DNA of 6,316 nt from an uncultured Clostridia bacterium (GCA_947629215.1 CANRCU010000139.1:1-6316); one strand, 5' to 3'. Positions 1 to 6,316 are shown, counted from the stretch's first letter. Notes: generated by a model from the sequence alone, not told the origin. Translations and numbers: made by a program.

Positions 1-1
1 G

Positions 2-91
2 GCAGCGGCACATCGCGGAAACAAAAACATCTGCTGCGTTGGTTTGGGTATTTATGGTGCAGACCGCGCGTACTTATTAAAAAATGGTTGA
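2..91 (+). CDS. Possible C-terminal fragment of an unrecognised protein
   Basis: Reading from base 2, 29 codons run from the left edge to a TGA at 89-91, with a peptide ending in GIYGADRAYLLKNG. The composition looks protein-like, but the piece is too short to identify and the other two plus-strand frames are also open for much of this stretch. If real, it is the 3' end of a gene convergent with the operon, and its stop codon overlaps the -35 box of the promoter at 88-116. Confidence 0.25.
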   Translation, partial: AAAHRGNKNICCVGLGIYGADRAYLLKNG

Positions 92-116
92 CACAAGGGA
101 AAATATGTTGTATAAT
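88..116 (+). promoter_or_regulatory. Perfect-consensus sigma-70/SigA promoter
   Basis: TTGACA (88-93) and TATAAT (111-116) are separated by exactly 17 bp in AT-rich sequence. Transcription would start near 123 and run rightward into the terminator hairpin and then antisense to the 3' end of the LRR gene. No plus-strand gene with an SD follows it in this window. It could drive a short RNA or an antisense transcript, or be left over from a gene displaced by the operon. Confidence 0.65.
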
Positions 117-171
117 TATTTCAGCGATTGATAAATTCTGCTTTTGTAAAAATTCTAATAAACAACTGCAC

Positions 172-200
172 AAAAAAGCGGCGTATGATGCGCCGCCTTT
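172..200 (-). terminator. Intrinsic terminator of the operon
   Basis: On the minus strand, 11 nt after the LRR stop, AAAG-GCGGCG, a 7-nt loop and CGCCGC-TTTTTT form a six-pair GC stem, extended by a G-T pair and A-T pairs, followed by six T. It ends the block. On the plus strand the hairpin is followed by CTTTGATTT, so weak termination from the left is also possible. Confidence 0.87.
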
Positions 201-210
201 GATTTAAGCA

Positions 211-2634
211 TTACTTTTTTCTTCTTGGTTTCACGCACTTTTTGCAGTACTGAAACGCGCAGGTTCCGATTTTTTCAACGCTCTCCGGGACGGTGACTTC
301 AAGGTTATCGCAGAACAAAAACGCATGCTTTCCAATCCTCTTTACGGTGTCAGGAATGGTGACGCTTTCAAGGCTTCTGCAACTCTTAAACGCTTCCCCG
401 CGAATTCTTGTCACGCCGTATGGAATAACGACGTTTCGAAGTCCGCTGCACCCAAATGTCCCCGTCCAAATTTCTGTCACGCCTTTCGAAATGGTGATGC
501 TTTCAAGGCTGCGGCAGCCGAAAAACGCATAACTGCCAATTTTCGTCACACTATCCTGGATAGTGATATTTGCAAGCTTGTCACAACCCCAAAAAGCATA
601 TTCGCCGATTTTCGTCAGGCTGTTCGGGAGAGTTACGCTTTCAAGATTTCCGCACTCATAAAACGCATGAGATTTAATTTCCTTGACTCCCTCCGAAATA
701 GTAACGTCGGCAAGCCGGCGACATCTTCCAAACGCACCTTTCTCTATCGTTTTTATGCCTTTCGGAACGTTGACGCTTTTAAGGTTATTGCAATTCGCAA
801 ATGCTTCCTCGCCTATTTTTGAAAGCCCCTCCGGAAGACTGATATTTTCAAGGCTCGCGCAGCCCGAAAACGCCTGTTTCCCGATTTCTTTTACGCCTTT
901 CGGGATAGTGACGCTCTTAATGTTCCTGCAGCCCTTAAACGCCTCCTCAGCAATAGTTGTAATTCCGTCGGGAATAACTACTTCTGCCTTATCACCAAGA
1001 TATTTCAGCAAAGTGCTCCCGAAAATATCGAATTCATCCGACGAGTTTTCTTTGTTCCACCCGGTGACGCTAAAAGTATTTTTGTTTACGCAGGTAACTT
1101 CGCTTGAAATGTCAATGTCTGTAAGATTATTGCAGTCGTGGAACGCGCTGTCGTCGATTTTTTTAACGCTTTTCGGAATGTTGATTTTTTCAAGGTTTAT
1201 GCAGCCTTCAAACGCACACGCACCGATGTCTTTCACGCCTTGTGCAATTTCAACGCTTTTAAGACCTGTGCAGCCGCTGAACATCATCTTGCCGATTGCC
1301 GAAACGCTTGACGGAATAAAAACGGTTTCAAGGCTTGTGCAGCCTGCAAACGCGCTTTCTCCTGCAATTTTCGCGCCTTTTTGAATTTCAACATTCCGAA
1401 GTTTCGTGCAGCCCAAAAAAGCACTTCTCCCGACCTTTGCGCCGCTCGGAATAACAATGCTTTCAAGGCTTGTACAGCCCTCAAATGCATAATTGTAAAT
1501 TGCCGTCACGCCCGCGGGAATACTGATGCTTTTCAGCTTTGCACAGCCGGAAAATTCTCCGATTTCTGTTACGCTGTCCGGAATAGTGACGCTTTCAAGA
1601 TTTGTGCAATTTGTCAGCCCGCAGATTTTCGTTATCCCCTCCGGGAAAGTTATACTTTTAAGACTTGTGCAGTTCTCAAAAGCATTTTCGCCGATTTTCT
1701 TTACGCCGTCTTGAATGGTAATGTTTTTCAAATTAACACAGTTCTTAAATGCATAATCTCCGATTTCCGTACAGTTTCCGGGAATAGTGATGTCGGTCAG
1801 CGCAGAACAGCTTGAAAATGCCGATTTCCCAATTTTCACAATGCTTTTCGGAATTGTTATGCTTTTAAGGCTCTCGCAGTAGCGAAACGCTGCGCGTCCG
1901 ATTTCGGTCACGCTTTCCGGGACAATTAAACTTTCAAGGCTTTTGCAATTTTCAAACACACCGCCATAAAACCAAACATCTTCATCACTTCCGATTTTGT
2001 TTACGCCATTCATAATTGTAACGTTCTTAAGGCTTTTGCAGTCCATAAATGTACCGCGCATCAATTCATTTACATTTTTCGGTATAGTTATATTATCAAG
2101 GCTCTCACAGTTTTGAAATGCGCGTTCTTCGATTACTGCAACGCTCTCGGGAATAACAACACTTTTTAATTTCTTGCGGTCGCGAAACACGCCCCATTTG
2201 ATTGTTGTTATTCCATCGGGGATAACAGCTTTTGTCTTTTTGCCGTGATATTCTAAAAGCACTTTGCCCAAAACGACAAATTCCTCGGACTGCGAATCTT
2301 TGTACCAGCTCGTTTCCTTAAACATTGACAAATCAATACATGTAACATTGTCGGAAACGTTAATGTATGTAAGATTCGGGCAGTCGTCAAATGCGTCACT
2401 GCCGATTTCCTTTACGCTTCCGGGAATGTTGACGCTTTTAAGCCCGTAACATCCCCCGAATGCTCCCTCGCCTATTTCTATCACGCCCTCGGGAATTGTG
2501 ACGAATTTAATATTTTCGCAGCCTTCAAACGCCCGGTCGCCTATTGCAGTCACGCCCTCAGGAATGTCTACCACCGTCACGCCGGGGATTTCTGTGTATT
2601 TCTTCAATACGCCGTTTTCGATTTCAAAGCCCAT
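211..2634 (-). CDS. Cytosolic-looking LRR_5 (BspA-type) leucine-rich repeat protein, 807 residues
   Basis: The protein is almost wholly built of about 32 repeats of roughly 23 residues, with the pattern AF..C..L..V.IP..V..IG. This is the LRR_5/BspA-like family, solenoid repeats that typically bind other proteins. Most repeats keep one Cys at the same place, which suits a reducing cytosol. Two longer units (residues 81-150 and 497-566) carry a matching hydrophilic insert with a WY/WN...EEF/DEF...LL.Y.G pattern. Repeats near residues 322-364 are short by 2 residues each, and one near 200-230 is long by 8. The N-terminus (MGFEIENGVLKK) has no signal peptide, and no sortase motif, SLH or dockerin module, or membrane segment is visible. 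The chain ends in a basic KPRRKK tail. The start is set by a strong SD. It is the last gene before a terminator and 13 nt after the NERD-helicase gene. Partner unknown; a sensor or adaptor role is speculation, and it could instead be an unrelated repeat protein. Confidence 0.9.
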   Translation of the reverse strand: MGFEIENGVLKKYTEIPGVTVVDIPEGVTAIGDRAFEGCENIKFVTIPEGVIEIGEGAFGGCYGLKSVNIPGSVKEIGSDAFDDCPNLTYINVSDNVTCIDLSMFKETSWYKDSQSEEFVVLGKVLLEYHGKKTKAVIPDGITTIKWGVFRDRKKLKSVVIPESVAVIEERAFQNCESLDNITIPKNVNELMRGTFMDCKSLKNVTIMNGVNKIGSDEDVWFYGGVFENCKSLESLIVPESVTEIGRAAFRYCESLKSITIPKSIVKIGKSAFSSCSALTDITIPGNCTEIGDYAFKNCVNLKNITIQDGVKKIGENAFENCTSLKSITFPEGITKICGLTNCTNLESVTIPDSVTEIGEFSGCAKLKSISIPAGVTAIYNYAFEGCTSLESIVIPSGAKVGRSAFLGCTKLRNVEIQKGAKIAGESAFAGCTSLETVFIPSSVSAIGKMMFSGCTGLKSVEIAQGVKDIGACAFEGCINLEKINIPKSVKKIDDSAFHDCNNLTDIDISSEVTCVNKNTFSVTGWNKENSSDEFDIFGSTLLKYLGDKAEVVIPDGITTIAEEAFKGCRNIKSVTIPKGVKEIGKQAFSGCASLENISLPEGLSKIGEEAFANCNNLKSVNVPKGIKTIEKGAFGRCRRLADVTISEGVKEIKSHAFYECGNLESVTLPNSLTKIGEYAFWGCDKLANITIQDSVTKIGSYAFFGCRSLESITISKGVTEIWTGTFGCSGLRNVVIPYGVTRIRGEAFKSCRSLESVTIPDTVKRIGKHAFLFCDNLEVTVPESVEKIGTCAFQYCKKCVKPRRKK
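937..1146 (-). repeat. Insert-bearing LRR module, copy 2
   Basis: Residues 497-566 of the LRR protein match copy 1 over all 70 positions without a gap. Shared residues include NLT, VTC, a central Trp, EF, G..LL.Y.G and VIPDGITTI. The insert may mark boundaries between solenoid blocks. Confidence 0.75.
2185..2394 (-). repeat. Insert-bearing LRR module, copy 1
   Basis: Residues 81-150 of the LRR protein hold a degenerate repeat plus a hydrophilic insert that returns to the repeat pattern at VIPDGITTI. They align without gaps to copy 2 (residues 497-566), 416 residues away. Confidence 0.75.
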
Positions 2635-2639
2635 AACAA

Positions 2640-2645
2640 CCTCCC
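2640..2645 (-). promoter_or_regulatory. Ribosome binding site of the LRR gene
   Basis: GGGAGG on the minus strand is 5 nt before the ATG at 2634, in the 13-nt gap after the NERD-helicase stop. The strong match fixes the LRR start. The gap is too short for a separate promoter, so the LRR gene is probably read from the upstream transcript. Confidence 0.8.
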
Positions 2646-2647
2646 GA

Positions 2648-4369
2648 TTATGATTTTAATTTCATTAACTTTGTATTCAAAATGTTGGCAAGAGCCTTTT
2701 CCGGGTTCTTGGTTTTTGTCATTTTTTCAGCCGTAAGGATTTCGTTAATTTCATCTTCATTCAAAGACGCAATCACGCAAAGCTCAAATCTCGCTCTTGA
2801 TGTTCCGACATAGAGAATATTTCTGCTTTCCTGTTCCGACAAAAACTTTTTCGTAACATCAATGAGTATTATCGCATCGCTCTCAAGTCCTTTGAATTTT
2901 CGGCAGGTTGTAAAAAGTATCTTCTTCCCCTGCCAACGATAATATTCACCGTCCCGAAGCGTGGAAAGCAAGCTGTTTTCAACGGTTGAGCAGGTAAGAA
3001 TAACAATGTTATCTCCATATGTTTCAGAATATTTTTCAATCATTTCGTTCACGGCATTTATCTGCGCGTTTTGGTCAGTGTTAATAAACAAAGCGGGAGA
3101 CGTTCCCCGTATTGCTTTTTCAAACAGCTTTGGAGAATTTTGGCTTCCCAGAAAGCGCAGGGAAGACGTCGCAATATTTTCAGTATTTCTGCAGTTTCGA
3201 TAAAGCGTCAGTTTGCAGTCAGCGTTTTCAATACAGCTTGGGAGTTTCCGCCCCTGAATTAACTGATTTTTATCATAAAAAAGATAGAATGAGCCGTCCT
3301 CGCTGTCATTTACAATATCATAAAGCAGATCTATGATTTCTACATCATCTATTTTTTCCTGCCCAAAATCCTGCCCCTCATCGATTACAACATGTTTATA
3401 TTTAAAATTATGGTTTAAGGCACATTCAAGAAGCTTTTCCTGAAGCATTTCGTAGTTGCTCTCGGGCGTATTGCAAAATTTACACGCAAACCCGTCAATG
3501 GTGTAATAATCAATATATTCATTCGGGTATGTCCGCGCGAGGTAATCTTTAAGCTTGGAATTATAGCATAGGAATAATACTTTTTCATGGAACTCGGAAT
3601 TCCGCTTTGCCTTTTCTATTGCCATAAGCGTTTTCCCTGTACCTGCCGCTCCGCTTATCACAGCGGTTTGTTGTTCTTCAAGGTAATCCAAAAGAGCGAC
3701 TTGTTCGCGGAGCATTGTCTTAAAACGAACGTTTCGATGCTCAGCCTCTATTTCAGCAATAGGCAGCAGGTTAAGCTTTGGAGCAAGTACACCTTCCATT
3801 AGCGTTTTTACGTCCTGGTTAGTAAGATATGTATTTTGAACAGCTCCCTCAATATCCAAAGAAAACACTTTTTCTATGCTGTTCACAGTATCATCAAGGG
3901 ATTCTTTAAACAAAATCAAGTTATACTCTGCGTCGGGCGGCATTGGCGGACGCCCGAACTTAACCTTAGATACAGACGGGAAGCAAACTGCATACATAAT
4001 TTTGCACTTACTCAGCAAAAAACCTGCGCCGCAGTCTCTTATATAGTTAATCAGATTATGCGAAAAATCGCTTGCCTGCCGAAACGGTCCATTATGCCTG
4101 ATAATATCTCCGTTTCCGTAACGCCACGCGCCGTCGCTGTAATGTATCTGCCCTGCCTTTGCCTCAATACAAAGAATCCCCTTGGTCTTTTCAAAAACTA
4201 CAAAATCTATCTCATGCTCGGATATAGTGCCGCATCGTTTCTTTTGCGAAAGTGTCAGCGAATGAAACACATAGTAGCTGTCGGGCAATTTGCTTAAAGC
4301 ATCAAAAATAACGTCCTCACGGCTTTCGGGTTCAAAATCAACCGGCATTTCGGGACACATAATCGCCAT
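2648..4369 (-). CDS. NERD nuclease-like domain fused to a UvrD/SF1-type DNA helicase
   Basis: The 573-residue protein has two parts. Residues about 14-130 form a NERD (nuclease-related) domain: EIDF with D55, IEAK with E69 and K71, and a downstream FRQ (Q98). This matches the D-ExK layout of PD-(D/E)XK-like nucleases, so the catalytic residues appear intact. Residues about 225-535 form a superfamily 1 helicase: Walker A GAAGTGKT (240-247), CYNSKLKDYL (268-277), Walker B VIDEGQDF (328-335), YDKNQLIQG (365-373), YRNCRNTENIA (390-400), KGLESDAIIL (493-502) and LYVGTSRA (519-526). The final 40 residues are lysine-rich. No signal peptide or membrane segment is visible, so the protein is probably cytosolic. 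Family knowledge suggests ATP-driven unwinding or translocation coupled to DNA cleavage; activity and substrate are inferred. The gene is coupled to the DUF1998 helicase upstream (2-nt gap) and the LRR gene downstream (13-nt gap). Domain assignment is firm; a defence or repair role is inference. Confidence 0.9.
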   Translation of the reverse strand: MAIMCPEMPVDFEPESREDVIFDALSKLPDSYYVFHSLTLSQKKRCGTISEHEIDFVVFEKTKGILCIEAKAGQIHYSDGAWRYGNGDIIRHNGPFRQASDFSHNLINYIRDCGAGFLLSKCKIMYAVCFPSVSKVKFGRPPMPPDAEYNLILFKESLDDTVNSIEKVFSLDIEGAVQNTYLTNQDVKTLMEGVLAPKLNLLPIAEIEAEHRNVRFKTMLREQVALLDYLEEQQTAVISGAAGTGKTLMAIEKAKRNSEFHEKVLFLCYNSKLKDYLARTYPNEYIDYYTIDGFACKFCNTPESNYEMLQEKLLECALNHNFKYKHVVIDEGQDFGQEKIDDVEIIDLLYDIVNDSEDGSFYLFYDKNQLIQGRKLPSCIENADCKLTLYRNCRNTENIATSSLRFLGSQNSPKLFEKAIRGTSPALFINTDQNAQINAVNEMIEKYSETYGDNIVILTCSTVENSLLSTLRDGEYYRWQGKKILFTTCRKFKGLESDAIILIDVTKKFLSEQESRNILYVGTSRARFELCVIASLNEDEINEILTAEKMTKTKNPEKALANILNTKLMKLKS

Positions 4370-4371
4370 AA

Positions 4372-6316
4372 TTATTTACCTCCAAGCTCACCTATAAACC
4401 TGTCGAAATCAAATCCCTCAGCCGTACAAAAGCATTTCCAGCTTCCTTTTTTTGCTATGTTATACTCATCAGTCATATCCGACATAAACAGCATGATTTT
4501 CTCCTTCTGCCAAACCGCAGATGCCATATGCTGTTCTTCAGACGCTTCCGGCAGCAAGAAAAATTCATTGTAAATCGCATCGGAAACAGAAATATCCGCA
4601 GTGAGCTTTCGCAGCTTTTCAATAATCGCCGCATCCTCGTCATTGTCGGAATAGTCCTCAAGCAGTTCTTCCCACAATTCTTTTTTCGAGACAATCCTGC
4701 CTTTGCCGCACAATTCCACACGCAGCTTTCCCATGGTGCCATTCTGACTGACGGTATTGTCAAAAGATGACACAGCATCTTCGTTTGTGTCGTTGTCCTC
4801 AACGGGAATTATATTAAATTCGTTTCTCCCACTGAGAAGCTCCTCAAAGAACTCTATGGCATATTTTCTTTTAAGCAAATCGTGCTGCTTCTGATTGTAA
4901 TAATTACACAAGCAGCTATAGCAAGCGGTATCTTTTAACTTGCCGCCGCAGTCACAGTTATTCACAACCTGATATGCGCTCATAAGCATATTTTTCATGA
5001 TTTTCATGTCATCAAGCTGGCGAACATATCCTGCTCCTCCGGGAGTGTTGTCAAAAAGCACATAACCATAATTCCCCACATCGTATTCCTCGTCATGATA
5101 CCACTGCAAGCACCCCGAAAGTTCGTTTCTGTCAATATTCAAGCACCTGCTAAGTCCCTCAAGCATTGAATAAAGAATTGTCCACGCCTCTGCTATATTG
5201 CTGCCGTCGTGATATGTCGGGAACTTAATCATTATCACGTCCGTCTTGAATTCATGCCCAAGGCTGTATCTATGCAAGCCTTTATTTTTGCAATTTTTCC
5301 CTGAGGCGTATTTATGCGGTTTTTCTGACCCTATATAAGACTCAAATCTGTCATTATGCAATTCGGTATATCCGCAGGTTTTACATACAAAGAAATTTGA
5401 CTCATTCAGAACAAGCAAAGAATCCATTTTGCTGTTTCCGACAAGCATAGGCGTTCCGTTTACCTCAAATTTCCTGTATGTTATTTTCTTCTCATCGCCT
5501 ATATAAGAAATTGCTCCGTGATATGTCCTTTCGGGCTTGTTTACAGTTACTGTCTTTTCGCCTGCCTCGGCCATAAACCCGAACATCGGAATAAGGTAAT
5601 TTGATTTGCTGTTTGGCAGCTCCTTTCCGCATTGCCTGCATTTCCTAAGTTCAAGCACATCAAGATTTCTCTTGATATTTATCGTCTTGCACCCTTCGCA
5701 AATAACGTATTGGTATGTAGGCCATTCAAATCCTTTCAGCCTTCTGATGTATCTTGAGGTGATAAGGTGGCCGTCCGCTACAATTTGAGAACCGGGCGCA
5801 TATTCCGATATGGCAGTAAATAAGTCGCGGCTTAGTCTCAGCGAACGGTTGCTGTCTTTTGTCTCACGGAGTTCAACCGTATCAACCGGGAAACCATACT
5901 TCGGAATAATGTTGTTTCTAGATAAAAAGTCAATAATGCCCTGTTCCTTCAGCGTGTTGATTGAGCTGATTATGCCGTCCACACCCCGATTATTTGTTTC
6001 GGAAAGATGGGTTTTCTCTTTTTCAAGGTCGTCCATTTCCTCGTTATATTTTGATACGGCAATATCGCATATAGCAGGCGCATCGTTTTCATTTTGTGAA
6101 AAAATATACTTCACCCACCCGAAATGCTCGACGTCATAGTATTTTTGTAATTCGTCCGGGACGACCTTCATTAAAAGTTCCCTGACTTCCTGCGGCTTTG
6201 AAAGAAGATATTCTTTAAATTTCTCAAATCCTCCCAAGTCTTTATTTATCTGTTCCATTATTTTAGGTATCCCTGTTATCCATGATTTCTTTAAAACAGG
6301 ATTAGTTCCTAGATTC
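4372..6316 (-). CDS. C-terminal part of a large DUF1998-type DEAD/DEAH-box helicase (5' end outside window)
   Basis: Only the C-terminal 647 residues are in the window. The 19 codons upstream of the ATG at 6258 contain no stop and run off the edge, so that Met is probably internal. Numbering from it: a charged, possibly coiled-coil stretch (about 65-90); a PKYGFPVD motif (119-126); an EYAPGSQIVADG motif (152-163); and Cys pairs C187/C190 with C207/C210, then C292/C295 with a possible further ligand at C323. The DUF1998 region follows, with FDNTPGGAGYVRQL (402-415) and a C435/C437/C446/C449 cluster ending in NYYNQ. MrfA-type repair helicases have a comparable C-terminal four-Cys cluster. An acidic linker (486-500) leads to a 125-residue tail. 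Walker A/B motifs would lie upstream, so ATPase activity cannot be confirmed here. DISARM and Druantia proteins also carry DUF1998, but the window does not decide the subfamily. The stop lies 2 nt before the NERD-helicase start, implying one operon. Family assignment is confident; the role is inferred. Confidence 0.87.
   Translation of the reverse strand, partial: NLGTNPVLKKSWITGIPKIMEQINKDLGGFEKFKEYLLSKPQEVRELLMKVVPDELQKYYDVEHFGWVKYIFSQNENDAPAICDIAVSKYNEEMDDLEKEKTHLSETNNRGVDGIISSINTLKEQGIIDFLSRNNIIPKYGFPVDTVELRETKDSNRSLRLSRDLFTAISEYAPGSQIVADGHLITSRYIRRLKGFEWPTYQYVICEGCKTINIKRNLDVLELRKCRQCGKELPNSKSNYLIPMFGFMAEAGEKTVTVNKPERTYHGAISYIGDEKKITYRKFEVNGTPMLVGNSKMDSLLVLNESNFFVCKTCGYTELHNDRFESYIGSEKPHKYASGKNCKNKGLHRYSLGHEFKTDVIMIKFPTYHDGSNIAEAWTILYSMLEGLSRCLNIDRNELSGCLQWYHDEEYDVGNYGYVLFDNTPGGAGYVRQLDDMKIMKNMLMSAYQVVNNCDCGGKLKDTACYSCLCNYYNQKQHDLLKRKYAIEFFEELLSGRNEFNIIPVEDNDTNEDAVSSFDNTVSQNGTMGKLRVELCGKGRIVSKKELWEELLEDYSDNDEDAAIIEKLRKLTADISVSDAIYNEFFLLPEASEEQHMASAVWQKEKIMLFMSDMTDEYNIAKKGSWKCFCTAEGFDFDRFIGELGGK
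4379..4383 (-). promoter_or_regulatory. Ribosome binding site of the NERD-helicase gene
   Basis: GGAGG on the minus strand lies 9 nt before the ATG at 4369. It sits inside the last codons (Gly-Gly-Lys-stop) of the upstream helicase gene. It supports the first Met over the Met three codons later, which would be 18 nt away. The overlap favours translational coupling of the two genes. Confidence 0.8.

Larger units (their letters stand above)
244..2571 (-). repeat. Tandem ~69-bp coding repeat array (LRR_5)
   Basis: About 32 degenerate copies of a 69-bp unit lie within the LRR gene. On the plus strand the core reads like gctttcaaggcttgtgcagcc, recurring for example near 1326 and 1461 (135 bp apart, i.e. 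22 + 23 codons). Unit length departs from 69 bp at a few units, always by whole codons. The copies have diverged too far for a recent expansion of the whole array. Confidence 0.85.

Noticed and set aside
1..207. Plus-strand frame from base 1 open to a TAA at 205-207.
   Set aside because: It runs through the promoter and terminator hairpin, and the peptide is Lys/Cys-rich without domain character; a chance open frame in AT-rich intergenic DNA is more likely.
1284..1490. 68-codon minus-strand frame inside the LRR gene.
   Set aside because: Overlaps the well-supported LRR frame entirely and reflects repeat composition only.
293..1815. Several long plus-strand open frames (for example 325-822, 683-1384, 1381-1815) opposite the LRR gene.
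   Set aside because: They mirror the 69-bp coding repeat, so stops are absent periodically on the opposite strand. They lack SD sequences, and their peptides are just echoes of the repeat.
244..2571. Regular ~69-bp repetition reminiscent of a CRISPR array.
   Set aside because: Repeats are degenerate, contiguous without unique spacers, and stay in frame as LRR_5 units.
2600..2634. Signal peptide at the LRR N-terminus.
   Set aside because: The first 25 residues are mixed and acidic, without the n-region charge and hydrophobic core of a leader.
2961..4297. Plus-strand open frames opposite the NERD-helicase gene.
   Set aside because: The minus-strand protein carries a complete set of helicase motifs across this span; the plus-strand frames show no recognisable domain.
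4473..4802. 109-codon minus-strand frame inside the helicase gene.
   Set aside because: Lies in a second frame within the conserved helicase coding region, with low-complexity Arg/Cys/Leu composition and no SD identified.
4372..6316. Assigning the helicase to DISARM (DrmA/DrmB) or Druantia (DruE).
   Set aside because: Only the shared C-terminal DUF1998 region is visible, and the companion genes of those systems (methyltransferase, PLD nuclease, DruH and others) are not in the window.

Overview
The window carries one compact, leftward-reading (minus-strand) accessory gene block, apparently the 3' end of an operon. GGAGG-type ribosome binding sites, moderate AT content and a long LRR_5 (BspA-type) repeat protein suggest a gut-type Firmicute of the class Clostridia (Ruminococcus/Oscillospiraceae-like). 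That placement is inference; no marker gene is present.

Layout from right to left. (1) 6316..4372: the C-terminal ~647 residues of a large DUF1998-type DEAD/DEAH-box helicase. The frame stays open to the right edge of the window, so the Met at 6258 is probably internal and the ATPase core lies outside. (2) 4369..2648: a 573-residue fusion of a NERD nuclease-like domain with a UvrD/SF1-type helicase, starting 2 nt after the helicase stop. (3) 2634..211: an 807-residue protein of about 32 leucine-rich repeats with no visible signal peptide, starting 13 nt after the NERD-helicase stop with a strong SD. (4) 200..172: a GC-rich hairpin with a T tract that ends the block. The left ~170 bases hold a possible C-terminal gene fragment on the plus strand and a perfect-consensus sigma-70 promoter (TTGACA, 17 bp, TATAAT) pointing toward the convergent 3' end of the LRR gene.

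Together the genes look like a nucleic-acid-processing accessory system. A DUF1998 helicase (the domain found in MrfA, DISARM and Druantia-type proteins) is translationally coupled to a nuclease-helicase. A soluble repeat protein suited to protein binding follows in the same transcript. I do not recognise the trio as a named defence system. An antiphage or anti-plasmid role is inference from domain content and operon structure. The LRR protein as sensor or adaptor is the most speculative part. No RNA gene, CRISPR array, insertion sequence or tRNA was seen, and there is no gene-free stretch above 300 bases.
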